Source: Plasmopara viticola (Eukaryota; Oomycota; Peronosporomycetes; Peronosporales; Peronosporaceae). Taken from it: DNA of 64,000 bases. The notes under the pieces were generated by a model. That model did not search any database. It saw only the letters and a program-made list of their open reading frames with translations, and was not told the DNA's origin. Shown one piece after another: positions 36,396 through 47,064 of this stretch; the first letter of the stretch is position 1, and each line of letters starts with the position of its first letter. The translations under genes and the position numbers were made by a program. Location of the stretch: assembly GCA_001695595.3 (NCBI GenBank), contig MBPM02000097.1, positions 186,001-250,000 of the forward strand. Direction: 5' to 3'.

Positions 36396-36709
36396 TGATT
36401 TAAGCTACCGGAACCCACGCGCTAGGACTAAGCTGTCTCTCTCGCGGGATGCTGGTAGCAATCCGACCCATATTGGGACCGGGTTCCGCACCCCTCATTA
36501 CACTATGGGGCTTTTTCGGTCAGTGGGGCCCATCCCACCCAAACTACCCAATCGGGCGGATTTGGTAGGTCAGTCACACACTCGGGTGTGATGGCTCGTC
36601 CACTTTAGTGACCTATCTCCGGCTGCCTTAATTCGGATCCTATGGGTATCGAACCAGGTACCTCCCGGTCCCGGGTCGAACGGCTAACCGCTCGAGCCAC
36701 AGGGTCGGT
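36396..36709 (-). mobile_element. tRNA-derived SINE
   Basis: A 314-bp insertion flanked by a perfect 15-bp target duplication (ATCAAGTCACCTTAG at 36381-36395 and 36710-36724). Copy B has one uninterrupted version of this site near 58926-58940. Read on the minus strand, the head carries Pol III promoter boxes: box A TGGCTCGAGCGG (36689-36700) and box B GGTTCGATACC (36645-36655), spaced as in a tRNA. It is not a tRNA gene because no full cloverleaf follows. Confidence 0.88.
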
Positions 36710-36722
36710 ATCAAGTCACCTT

Positions 36723-37060
36723 AGAAGCAGAAGCAATATATACCAATAACAAAAAATAGAACCCGGTATTTTCAAAAATGGTCTAGGGATACTATGAGTG
36801 AATTACATGCCACGAGTCACCACCTTTCACTCAATGACAGCTAACTATAGTAACTCTTGATATAAGGGTCAGCATGAGTCGCCGAGCTACCACTTTTTGC
36901 AACTTCCTCATATTTCTTCTTAGTTACTACTGTATCATGTATGTCTCTATCGTACTATACCCCCATATAAGTATATGAATTTATACCTTGATAAAAAGTG
37001 AAAGCTCAGGTGACTCAGGTAAAAAGAAATCCTTCTACAATGATTTGAAGAATGAATAGG
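36723..37060 (+). repeat. Left terminal inverted repeat, element A
   Basis: Reverse-complement matches to 49095-49415 include the blocks 'ACCTGAGTCACCTGAG', 'GCAAAAAGTGGT', 'ATACATGATA' and the outer 'AAACCA' block, in the same order and with similar spacing. Contains several TGAGTCA-like heptamers. Begins with AG, as Polinton ends do. Confidence 0.75.
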
Positions 37061-37559
37061 CATCGAAATGGAATACGCTGATGAGTCACCATAGTGGTGA
37101 CTTTGTTGTGACTCATGGTGATTCACTCGAAATCGACATCGACAGATACACTCGAACGATAATCCGCTAATGTGACTTCAAGTTACGCTACCCCAAAAGC
37201 CAGCATAATAAAGTTGTAATTCCTTATTGATTCATAGCGCGCAACTGCGCAAGCGATGATATTATACTATACAAGCTTTGGCCTGAGATGTATTTTTGCT
37301 GATGCGATCATAGTCGTCCAATGTAATTCCTGACTCATCTACCTCTGACTTTGGTTTGGGACTTGGTAGAGAGTAGTAATCATGGTCGATCTGAGTCGGC
37401 TGACATTCTTGTGAGTCTATATATCGGACATCAATTGCGTGGCTCTGCGTCTTTTACAACGGAAGATAATAAAAATTATACATCAGTCTATCAACAGCCA
37501 ACGTTATATGAGATCCATGTCTGTATGGAAGTAATTGATCAAAAATTATCATACTGATC

Positions 37560-37915
37560 TTTGAAAAGTTTGAAGAACTTATCTAGTTGATTGCGTTGCA
37601 GATAGTAGAGCCAAAGAACACTATACTACCCACAGTGTCCAAATCGAGGATTTTGAATGCCAAAAGCGCGGCAAGAATAATTCTTTGCTATCACACGTGG
37701 CCTAAGTAAGCCGAGAGGATCGATATACGCCGCATTTCTGTTTGATACTGCCATCCAGTGTCGGCTACCGAGCATTGGATTGCCCATGTTGATTATGCAG
37801 TAGTTTTGCTTTTGTCCATATTCTGTTTGAAATCAATTTGGTCTACTCTGACGCCAAGGGAATTAGCGAGTGTCATGCGCTGATCATCCGTCGTTTTGAA
37901 CAAAAAAAAATCTTA
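37560..37915 (-). pseudogene. Adenain/Ulp1-like cysteine protease relic, copy A
   Basis: Counterpart of the better preserved copy at 59689-60015; the DNA matches closely, including the region coding for the 'CVLWLYYLQ' segment, but several small indels break the frame. In Polintons and adenoviruses this protease matures capsid proteins. Its position just inside the left inverted repeat is the same in both copies. Confidence 0.55.
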
Positions 37916-38074
37916 CTCGCGGCGCTTTGTTTTTAAAATCAGTATTATATAAATGTCATGAATATAATCACATAAAACTGTGTCGTCTGCATCTGATATT
38001 TCTGCTTTGAGCATTCGTCGAATCAGCTCCCGCTGAGACACTCTTCCGCGATAATGTATGGACATATATTCAGG

Positions 38075-39717
38075 TGACACCGGTCAGTATGCCGGACAAA
38101 TTTAATTTGATCTCTCATAGATCCCTTCGCAAGCCGCATTTGTCAGTTGGGAAGAAGCCGTCATCGAGTTGCCTATCAAACTGCAAATCCTTGATGGTGG
38201 TGGCAGCTTTGTAACTTTGACTGCTGCCTCTACTGCGGATCAATTGATGTCTAAGGCCGGTGCGTGACAGTTCATTGACAGTGTTCAGGTTGTTATTGAT
38301 AAAATCACCGTAAAATTCAAGAAAATGTAAATTTAACATTTAAGACTACCACTAAAACGGAAATTAACACATATGAGGATCATGGTCCAACCAGCACCTT
38401 TGTCTTGTATGAGTGATCCACTCCAACGATCCAAAGAGTTTAGCGGAGCGGCAAAGTCACTCGAAAACTTGGTCACTTCGTCGTTTATGACAGCTAGTAA
38501 TAGCGTGAGTGAGTTTGGCTTGGCTAACACCTCACTGAATCGAGGAGCCGCCGAATGATCGCTTTTTAACGCTCTTGATAAACGAAGTTCAAAGCTTGCA
38601 TTCGATGTGATGGGAGGTAGCGCAATAATTAAGCAGTTTCGAAAACCCAAGTGTATGTGGCTCCTACCGACGCTATTACCGTTAGTTCGTCATTTTACGT
38701 CGCGCATTATCTGGCTTGCCTTAAATTGCGGGATAGTTCTGACAATTCCAAGAAATGTTCAATGCAGAAGAACACGCGCGCCTTCATTTACCTCAATTAC
38801 AACAGTCAATCTGTTACTTTAATTACAACTGGTACTGCAGGTGTTGTTGCGCCTGCTACAATTACTAGTTTGAGCAATAAATGAAGTTTGACAACACCTG
38901 CCCAGTGCTTTAAAATTTAAGCAGTGGTACAACAACTACTACCTTGGCCGGTGGTCTTGCGCTCCCTGCATCTGCTGTAAGTCTAACGACTACAGCCCAC
39001 GTTAATGGAACTTCCACTGCTGGGATCGGTATCACTCCTTCGCAATCGCTCTCGCGTCTTCTCCAACCTACTCGCCCAACCCAAGGCGATCATGCATTGG
39101 ATCAGAAGAAAATCTTCCGCTACTGAAAACGAATTACGAATAAATTTACAGTTTTGCCGGGCGCTTCCTTCATTTGGATAGTTAGTAATGATATTGCTAA
39201 TCCAGAGCATTTGATCTTGCAACTTGTTATTACCCATACAACCGCAGGTGCTACTGAATCAGACATAATCAATCCGTTTCGTAGCCCGTTCCCGACTGTA
39301 CCTGTTGCGACAAGTCCATTTGCTGCATCGAAAACCTACAAGTTATCGTAGGAAACATCCGTATTTGGAACATTTCGGTTAGTTTTGGATATGATCTGTT
39401 CGTGCAAGAGATGTCGAAATCGGGCGTTGGTGGTGGCAGTGGTGATGATACGTCGGCTGTTTTTTTTACCTTAGCGTCAATGGAAATCGCTCTACCGATT
39501 TGTTGCTGTTGATATTGGTCGTCGTCTTCCGAGTGAAGATAGAGCATTATCGTATCCGGTACCTTCAACTGCAACAACGCTCTCACGTTCTATTACCAAG
39601 TTGGCGCAAAGTTGTTGCAACACTGGATACGACTATGGGTACTGTATCGCAAGGTTCAGTGCATGTTCGATTTTTACAACTTCGTATTTCCAATGTTTTT
39701 CAATCGCTCAGAAAGTA
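38075..39717 (+). pseudogene. Probable major capsid protein relic, copy A
   Basis: Plus-strand reading switches frames several times but keeps an order expected of a double-jelly-roll capsid protein: 'IPSQAAFVSWEEAVIELPIK' near the start, a middle region with Thr/Ala-rich strands, and an end with 'SFGYDLFVQEMSKSG', 'WESLYRF' and 'VAVDIGRRLPSEDRAL'. The tail recalls Polinton/PLV capsid proteins, whose ends have a similar W-x3-YYxVDV segment. Homology is a judgement from pattern and from its place beside the protease. At least one in-frame TGA (near 38265) and several shifts make it non-functional. Confidence 0.45.
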
Positions 39718-39754
39718 ATCGTTATTGAACATTCTTAAATCATCTTTAACATAC

Positions 39755-40290
39755 ATGACCTATTCAAGTTGCTTTTTCACAGTTAATCAGATCAAGCAAA
39801 AAGCTTACGATCGCTATTACAATGCAATGACGATGAGTATTTTGTTTAAGGCAAGCATGTAAAGGCTCCAATTCAATACGAGTCATCAGAAGATGCAAGC
39901 ACTGATTCGCTTGCGAATTTGTTCCGGTAAGTGGTAGCAAAGAATCGTGAGTACGACTGTGATAAAAAGCTGCTAAGCGAGCTGAGGCGGCACCCTCGCC
40001 TACTCGACAACTATTTTAAATACGGATGAGGATGAGAGCAGTGTTGACGAAGAAAGTAAGGGAGAAAGGAGATCGGCGGCGCTAAGTCCCCCTGGCATAA
40101 AAAAGTATATACTGACGAGATCAATTGCTACGGAAAACAATTTGCAGCAAACTTATACGACAGTATTGGACATAGATTTGGCAAAGCTGTCGATAACGCA
40201 AGGGCAAAGACCATTTTGGAAAGTCAACGCTATTAAAGCGCCAAGAAAGCATTATATGAAACGAGATGCTATGAATCAGTACAAAGAATA
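39755..40290 (+). pseudogene. Unidentified element gene, copy A
   Basis: Begins ATGACCTATTCAAG and reads 'SSCFFTVNQIKQKAYDRYYN', then breaks. The 3' part is Lys-rich, with 'FAANLYDSIGHRFGKAVDNA'. Same order in copy B at 61887-62400. By position after the capsid gene it could be a minor virion or DNA-packing protein, but that is only a guess. Confidence 0.35.
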
Positions 40291-40509
40291 AAAGGCTGAC
40301 ACAATGATGTAGTTATCTTAAGAGAACGTTGCTCAATTTTTTCTTTACCTCGTTCACTTTTTCGTTAGAAGTTTGCTGACAGCAGCATTTAGCGCGCCAA
40401 GTTGAGAGTAATCAAGAGTATATTGATTTCCTCTCAGATCATTGTCGCCTACTTTTTTCATACGTTCATTTGGCATAACGCTGACCGTTTCTCCACACAC
40501 TTTCATTGC

Positions 40510-41930
40510 GTCCTGTGCAAATCAGCCTAAGTTTTGCTTTGGCCTCTCCCTTCCAATTGTAACTGACTGATTCCAATGGTCCAATGTGATGAATATAGGT
40601 GTTATATTCTCGTTGTGTCGCCTATCAGAACTTGTGTTTATGGATTGCACACACAAAATGAAAGACGGGAATATCGCAGAAACCGTAACACTGACTGGGC
40701 GTAGTCTTACATTGCTCCAATTGTTTCCATGTACATTGTATTGATAGCAATTTGATGTTCTGCCAACACTAAGCGTGTATAAAATTGATCCAGAGACGTG
40801 CAAAAAGGCCGATGGCGATCCGGTTTCGATACCGACTCTACCAGCAAAGGTCACTGCAACCCTTCGCGTATTTGTGTTTATCAAAATCAAATCGTTGCCA
40901 GCAGTAGTTCACTATTTGTGGAGGTCGCATTCGTTGCATTGTTTATTTGTAATCCGAATCCAATATGCGATGCATTTGACAATTTGATAAAGATCGGCAT
41001 ATTGTACTTAGGAGATTTATCCTTAAGTGCATTAGATGCTTTAATACAAATACTACCAAAATTAAGCGCGAGAGGAGCAGTTCCAAACGAATCAGAGTAT
41101 GCCGCTTTGTTGTTAAACGCCATCTTACCAACAGTGTCTGAAACAAGGTAAAGAAAGCCACTTGAAAATGAAGGCGTCGATCTAGCAGGAACAATAAAAA
41201 AGCATCCGCTGAGTTAGCGAGGGTGTATGTATGATGATACCCACTTGTGTCTTTGCAACATTGAAGCAAAATCTAAGCGCCTGGGACGTGGAACCAACAT
41301 ATGACTTATCGCTTCAATTGATAGTGAATAAATCAGCGTTTGTAGCTGAACCACCTCCTACAAATGAATCCGGTTTATTGGTCGAAAATAAATTCAGCAA
41401 CGCTTACGTTTTGTTGTTTGATGCTGATGTAGTTCTCGATGCAATGACCAACCCATTTGCATCAGATACTCGACAAATTTTGCAAATTTGCAAAATAGAA
41501 TTTTTTTCATTGATTGCAATTCCGCAAAATCGCAAATCATTTGAGCTTGAAGTGCTCAAGGACATTAATCCAACATCTGAAGTATGAAGTGTCATTGTGT
41601 TAAAGATTAAAGTTTTAAAGATTTACACAAATCGAGAGGTTTTTGCCATATATCTCGGCATAGACGAGAGTTTTGTCGTTCTGTAAAGGAGACCAAAGTA
41701 ATCGTTCCGGATGCGATGCCTGTAATAGTAAAAAGGTCTGCCGAAGTGCCGCTGATGCTAAGAGTGCCGGCATCGAGATGGCCGATCACGCTTAGTGTTG
41801 AAACCAAGCCGAATCCTTCCAGTCTTAAATAGCATCGATCGCCTGAGGTTGGTGTTTGATAGTCATTTGCGCTTGTGAAGTAAGAGCTATTAAATAGCGG
41901 GGACTTATTGTCGGGGACAGAGACATTTTG
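40510..41930 (-). pseudogene. Fibre-like structural protein relic, copy A
   Basis: Read on the minus strand. The N-terminal part has 'GHLDAGTLSISGTSADLF', the middle 'GSATNADLFTIN', and the C-terminal part 'RVGIETGSPSAFLHVSGS', which resembles the 'RVGIGTxSPxxxLHVxG' repeat of phage and Polinton tail or fibre proteins. The predicted start near 41927 is followed by a frameshift and there are others. A fibre would sit at capsid vertices and bind host cells; here this is inference from repeats and context. Confidence 0.45.
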
Positions 41931-41989
41931 ATCACTATACTATAAAATGCAGCTTTTTTTTAGTCTACCCTCGAATCGAAGTTAAAGCG

Positions 41990-42500
41990 GTTCCTCATGA
42001 AGGAGCACTTTGAGCTGCCATTTTGCACCTGCGTGGCCTCTTCCAGTGGTTCAGAGAAGTCGAACACCGTTCTTTACATAATCGCTTTCTTGAGCAAATC
42101 CTTCGAATTTACAACGACTAACAAGACACTCTACAATCATCTTAAAGACACTATCGAAAGCGTTTGGGTCATTGAAAAAGGGCCAAGTTCCGGCAATGAG
42201 CAAATACGACTTCGAAGCATATAGTTAATCTTTGATGACTTGGTCATGGAGCCAAAAAGAACGCAGGCTCAGATCACAGTACTTCATCCAAGGATGTAAG
42301 CAAGGCTGGTCGATCATTTACTTTTTCGAAGCTATTTCGGGGTTAAAAGAAATAATAAGAAGAATAAATAGCCGGTATGCGATGCTCGGGCGAATGATAA
42401 CACGCCACGATCTGGGTATCATTTGTCACGACTTTCCAACTGACATTCCAAATGAAACATTCATCGATCTCAACAAAAGAGCAACCTCTGAAAGATGAGC
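41990..42500 (+). pseudogene. A32/FtsK-like genome-packaging ATPase relic
   Basis: Plus-strand reading starts 'MKEHFELPFCTCVASSSGSE', with the Walker A loop as 'SSSGSEKSN', where the expected second glycine of GxGKS is Glu. Walker B is seen as 'IFDDLV' near 42227-42245, in another frame after a stop. The end reads 'RYAMLGRMITRHDLGIIC' and 'NETFIDLNKRATSE', typical of the C-terminus of Polinton/virophage ATPases. A mutated Walker A and frameshifts show it is dead. Missing from copy B because of the internal deletion. Confidence 0.65.
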
Positions 42501-43190
42501 ACTATGTTAATGGATATCATCAATTAAAAGAACTACAAGAACGTTATCGATCCGGTCTGCAATTTGTGAGTCTATCTAAAGAGAGGATGTATTCGCATTT
42601 AGAAAGACACTATAGTGGCAATTATGATTGAAACTATATTCAAGATTATTTTGCGCTCAAAGCAATCTGTGCTACGTCGGAAGCACTTTAAAGAAAGAAT
42701 TGAATCAACGTTGGAAGTACCACATAAGAGATTAAATGAAGTAGTTCGACAATTAAAGGTCCAAAGTCGCAATCTATACGTTTTCGGAGCATTAGGGTAT
42801 CGATCAATTAAAAATGGTTCTGGTTAAGATATATGAAGTCTGTGATTGCACCCACTTAAAGGCTTATGAGCAGCTGTGGATCTCAAAACCGACTCGAGTG
42901 AATCGGAATAATCATTGATAAAATGTTTGAAAAAGCAATGTTACCAAAATCACAGAAATAAAATCTAATAATATCGCGACCAGAACATTCAGAAGATCGC
43001 CGAGGAATAAAAGGAACGGCGGGATCGCAACAAAAAAAGACCACCAAAAAGGGAATACAGCATCGAGAAGCAAATGAGGAAAAGACTAGAGCAAGAAAAT
43101 CAAAAAAACGATCATGATGTGGCGGCAGATACACACGAGCAGGGCGATTTGAGCATTTTAAAACATCAGCAATGGCAGTCCGCTCAGTGA
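42501..43190 (+). other. Unresolved part of element A
   Basis: Short plus frames, one Arg/Lys-rich (42615-42827), with no recognisable domain, and a Lys-rich stretch near 42960-43100. Probably a decayed element gene between ATPase and penton. Confidence 0.3.
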
Positions 43191-43916
43191 TTTTTCACTG
43201 CTACTTTTCTTCCCGTGATGCTTTTGTTGTCTCAAATAAAAGCGAAGGCATATATTGTTATCGATAATCCTCAAAGGTGTATTCTGATCCAGAAATGACA
43301 ACGTTCGTACGAATAGTAGCCTGCATCGGGCAATAGGCTAGCGCCTATGTCTGTAAAGTATCTATCAAGTCCCCGTACTCAGCACTCGTACTTGTAAATG
43401 GGTGCAAGACTTGAGTATTATTTGCGATCACATTTTAAAGATTTTGACAAGTGACGACAACGGTAGCTAAATGCTCGATCTGAGGCGTCAAATTACTATA
43501 AATTGGACAGGCGCTAGTTGTCTGAGCCGCGGGATAAGGGCTGGGCTGAACCCGATAATAGTTGCAGACGCAGCATTATCAAATTATAGCCGAGGCGTGT
43601 AAGCGGTGACTGGCATGATCGGAAAGCCGCTAGCAGCAACGTAGCCCGAGATATTTTAGACCGATTGCATTGTGAATTGAATTGCATAGCTAGAAGGATT
43701 TTTAGAGCATGAGATGAAATAGTAAAATTGCCCAGTCGTGTTATTAATCAAATATAAATTGTTCTGTATAGACCAATGTCGAAGGTAATTGTTGATGTCG
43801 CTAGCTGAAAAGGTGTCATCAGGGATCGTAACCAAATAAGTAGTTGTTATTGAAGCAGTTGGCCATATGATCGTGAAGCTATAATTTTGGCGCCGAGCAG
43901 TAATTGCCCGCCACAT
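43190..43916 (-). pseudogene. Probable minor capsid (penton) protein relic
   Basis: From an ATG at 43916 the minus strand reads 'QNYSFTIIWPTASITTTYLV', 'TIPDDTFSASDINNYLRHW' and 'IQNNLYLINNTTGQFYYF'. This matches the N-terminal pattern of single-jelly-roll penton/minor capsid proteins of Polintons and giant-virus relatives (TIPDGxYxxxDLNxYLQ, then QN..YL). The frame stops at 43656 after 86 codons; the remaining usual length would lie in 43190-43655, broken. Penton proteins form capsid vertices. Not present in copy B. Confidence 0.55.
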
Positions 43917-43959
43917 TGTCGACTATTTCACTTTCGTCGATGCATTTTTTTTCGTTTGG

Positions 43960-44327
43960 ATAGAAGGTATAATGAGATTTCCGATTCTGCCACATCTGAA
44001 CAACCAAGTGGCTACTCACCAGTGCCGAATTTGATTCTCTTAGCCCATCGACTTCAGTCAGTATGGAATTGCGCTAGGACATGTATCCATCTACTTACTC
44101 GTAATGCTTCAGGCAATGAAAATCGATCGGGCAAGGTAGATCATTCGAAACATGTAGCGCCATCCAGAAACTACTACGGCATGACGAATATTGGAACACT
44201 ATCCAATCAGCTCCAAAAGATCAGTGTCAGTCATCTTGCGAAGGAACAAAAGAAGATCACACCAAAATACCTTGATATGTTGAAGCTACTAACATTTAAA
44301 AGATCTAAGAGATCGAAAGCTTCATAG
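43960..44327 (+). pseudogene. Unidentified element gene
   Basis: Open plus-strand frame divergent from the penton relic. The C-terminal part reads 'NIGTLSNQLQKISVSHLAKE' and then is Lys-rich. No start codon near the penton gene suits it and I know no family. Confidence 0.3.
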
Positions 44328-44433
44328 GACGCTTGAATTGGCGGTAGTATGATGGCGAAGTAACATTATTTCGTATACTTTGTCAAGGATTGACATCGTT
44401 TCCGTTTTATTAGTGAAGAATCATCGCCAATGT

Positions 44434-44778
44434 TTATCGCACCTTCGAGCATCTTTTGACACATGAACGAACCATCCAAAAGTTGATAATACGAACTTTC
44501 GAACTCGCGTTGAGAATTTTACATTTATTTGGGCAGTATTTCTTAAAGTCGTTCTCAGGCTCATCGAGATGGTCAACCAAAGCCTTGGTATAGCTTTTAT
44601 CGTCTTCGATCATTCGCCAGAGATCAACAAATGCATGGGATTTAAGCATTGTTTGTATATTTACTTGAGACTTATCGCTTTTAAAGCAAGCTTGTATTAC
44701 ACGAAATTCCACATAGAATGGACCAGCTTTTTGGTATGGTATCTTCTGTTTTTGCTCCATGATTGATTTATATGTCAT
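44434..44778 (-). CDS. Unidentified element ORF
   Basis: ATG at 44778, 114 residues, uninterrupted. Hydrophilic; contains 'FKSDKSQVNIQTMLKSHAF' and an acidic 'DDKSYTKALVDHLDEPENDF' segment. No membrane helix and no motif known to me. It may be a remnant of a longer element gene. Confidence 0.35.
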   Translation of the reverse strand: MTYKSIMEQKQKIPYQKAGPFYVEFRVIQACFKSDKSQVNIQTMLKSHAFVDLWRMIEDDKSYTKALVDHLDEPENDFKKYCPNKCKILNASSKVRIINFWMVRSCVKRCSKVR

Positions 44779-45280
44779 CAAAAATATATATTATGAAGAT
44801 GTCAATCTCAAGTGTATTGTCGCTGCCACTAGTGTAAAAGCACCATGGAATATGTGCTCCCGACGGTCTTTAGGTCTACTAAGCGGAGCTGTAGCGAAGT
44901 TTGCAGAAGGCTCGGTCGCCTGGTCGTATGATTCGTCGTGTTTAAATGATACTTTGATGACATTCGGTCGATTTGCGATCTAATTGTAGCCCGTGTTAGC
45001 GGCCATGGTGCCATTGAATAATTTCGCATGTAGGTAATTCCTCTCGCGATTGTTGAATTTAGTATAGGTTGGCTATTGGCTCACATGAGACACAGCAATG
45101 TGCCGGATCATACTGATTGACATTGACTCTCCATTGTACTCCACTATAGGCTTCGATAGAGCCGAAAAAAGCTATTGCTCAATTTTGTATGATTATACCC
45201 ATGTGGCTGTCGATTGAATTTGCACCATGTAGCTTGCTAGGCTGCTGTATAAGAGAAATAGTCAAAAAGTGGAGATATGA

Positions 45281-45960
45281 CTAAATTAAGTCCATCGTCG
45301 TGCTATCCAACTGATTCGTCTGCGGTCCCATAAGCCGAACATTTATACAATCGTTTAGCTGTAATGTGTTCCCTTGGAGATAGTTTGCACCTTCTTCTGG
45401 ACTGAGAAGAACGCTCGGCCATACCAAACGAAGTGGATTATGCACATTCAACCATAATGTGATGTAATCGAACACAAGCCTCAACTTATCAGTTGCTTTT
45501 GCTTTAGCCAGCGGTTTAAACTCAGATTGAGATTGAAATATCTTATCACACGATTCGATAAGCTCTTTTGCTGCTTTATCGGGGACGGACATTGAATGCT
45601 CATAGCTGACGTACTTCTTCTCTTTCTCTGGCGTCAGTTTGTCTTACAGCTTTTCAGCTTTGGTCTACTTACTCAGTTTCTTTCGAGTTTCTAATATCTA
45701 AAAGCATCACGAAGTCGGCTTTTGGCCATTTTGTACACGTCATTCAGTGTCAGTACGAGACTCTCCGCTTGTATAAATGCTCATCAGAAGCGTAATGATG
45801 CTGGAGTCTTGGACCTCGAACTCTTTGAAAAGAAGCGTCGTCGAAATTCGTTGGATAATACATATTGAAAGAGAATTCATCTGGAGGTCATTGTCGTTTC
45901 GCAACGCCGGCCTTTAAAAGCTTGATCAGTTGTCTAATGCATAGGTATACCGTAGTGTCC
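45281..45960 (-). pseudogene. Possible tyrosine-recombinase-like protein relic, copy A
   Basis: Minus-strand reading shows a helical N-terminal segment ('TTVYLCIRQLIKLLKAGVAK'), frame breaks, then an open stretch with 'MSVPDKAAKELIESCDKIFQ', 'ITLWLNVHNPLRLVWPSV' and 'GANYLQGNTLQLND'. The order (short SAM-like segment, 'YVSYE' linker, helix ending in NPLR) resembles the core-binding region and start of the catalytic part of viral tyrosine recombinases, where an 'IPPRR' arginine stands at this place. The later catalytic R and Y are not seen, so the assignment is tentative. If right, it would be the integrase of the element. Confidence 0.35.
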
Positions 45961-46589
45961 GACAAATTATCATACTCGCTTCTCATTCTAATATTACGAG
46001 TAATAATGTGTTTAATTGCATCTATGTTTTAGATTTATTATTCTTCGACATTTTTGTCTATAAAGTAATCCAGTTTTCAATCTAAATGTACAAAAAATGC
46101 CGCCAATTTGAGTCACGCGCAGGCTGTTAAAGTTCTACTTAGCAAGCCCGTTTGATTGTGTCCTTCTTAATTAAATGAAGGCCACACACATTATTTACCC
46201 CCCGAATACTCTAAGAAGCTGGTGAAGGCTTGCAAATCGGGCAAAGTATTGACATTACATATGTCTCACAGAGATGTTCACGTACTAATCAATCAAAACT
46301 TAGTGGCTTTCGTTTCTGGGGAAGCTTGTGGAATGGAACCAAACTGCTGCGAAAGAAATTGGTTTTTTCCTTTGCAATAAATAAAGCCAATTACTTCGGG
46401 TCTTTTTGACGGTGTTTGCGGTCGGACCTGAAGTCGGCTCTTTGCGTGGTCTAGTGAGATTGATTTGCGGTGTAGGCCTGATGTCGCCTCCCATGACTCG
46501 TCATCGTATTGAAAGGAAATCGTTCCGATCGGGATCTTTAGTTATTCTTGATCTTATTGTTTAAAATATATAAGTGTTACAATAGTCAT

Positions 46590-47060
46590 GATCGGTCCAG
46601 CTCATAAAAATCGCTTGTAGTCAAAGCAACATTTGCTATGTGGGAAGCGCGTTTAAACTACTCAAACATTGTATGAGTGGATATCGGTCTAATTTCAAGC
46701 GTTGGGACGAAGGAAAAGGAACAAGCGAAATTGCAATCTATCCATACTTCCGAAAGTACGGTGCGTACGAGATTAAAGTCATATTAATCAAGCTGTATGA
46801 GGTTGCCGATGGTCATCAGCTACATGCTTACAAAACGTCATGGATCAACAAATCCAAAAAACCTTGTGTGTACTCCACTTGGAAAGGAGACATTAAAGAA
46901 AGAGTAGAAAAAGATTTTGGGAAGCCAATAAGGAAGCACTAACTAAGAAATACAAGCAATACAGCGAGATGAAGAAAGAAAGGCTTGTCGAGAAAGTTAC
47001 GTGTGAATGCGGTTGTCATAATCAATGTAGAGGCAGAAATCATCACCTTCAATCTTAAAG
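46590..47060 (+). pseudogene. GIY-YIG family nuclease relic
   Basis: The plus strand reads 'SNICYVGSA' (the YIG half), then 'GYRSNFKRWDEGKGTSEIA', 'PYFRKYGAYEIKVILIKLYE' and 'LHAYKTSWINK', matching the order of GIY-YIG endonucleases of giant viruses and PLVs, where a catalytic Glu stands in 'LEAYE' (here 'LHAYK'). A 'TCECGC'-type cysteine segment follows near 46999-47020, as in the zinc-binding tail of those nucleases. The loss of the Glu and a later frame break suggest inactivity. Confidence 0.62.
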
Positions 47061-47064
47061 GCAT

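Larger units (their letters stand above)
33430..45660. repeat. Segmental duplication, copy A
   Basis: Direct copy of the sequence at about 55520-64000. Similarity begins near the 'GGCTATCTTTG' string (33430 and about 55523) and continues, with small differences, through the unidentified relic, the CRN pseudogene, the left inverted repeat and the left half of the viral-type element. The copy B match runs off the right edge of the window near the equivalent of 45660. Copy A has a SINE and a short LINE derivative absent from B, and keeps about 3.8 kb missing from B. Confidence 0.9.

Noticed and set aside
36640..36709. tRNA gene on the minus strand
   Set aside because: Box A and box B are present, but no complete cloverleaf or acceptor pairing is seen, and the sequence forms the head of a 314-bp insertion with target duplications: a SINE.
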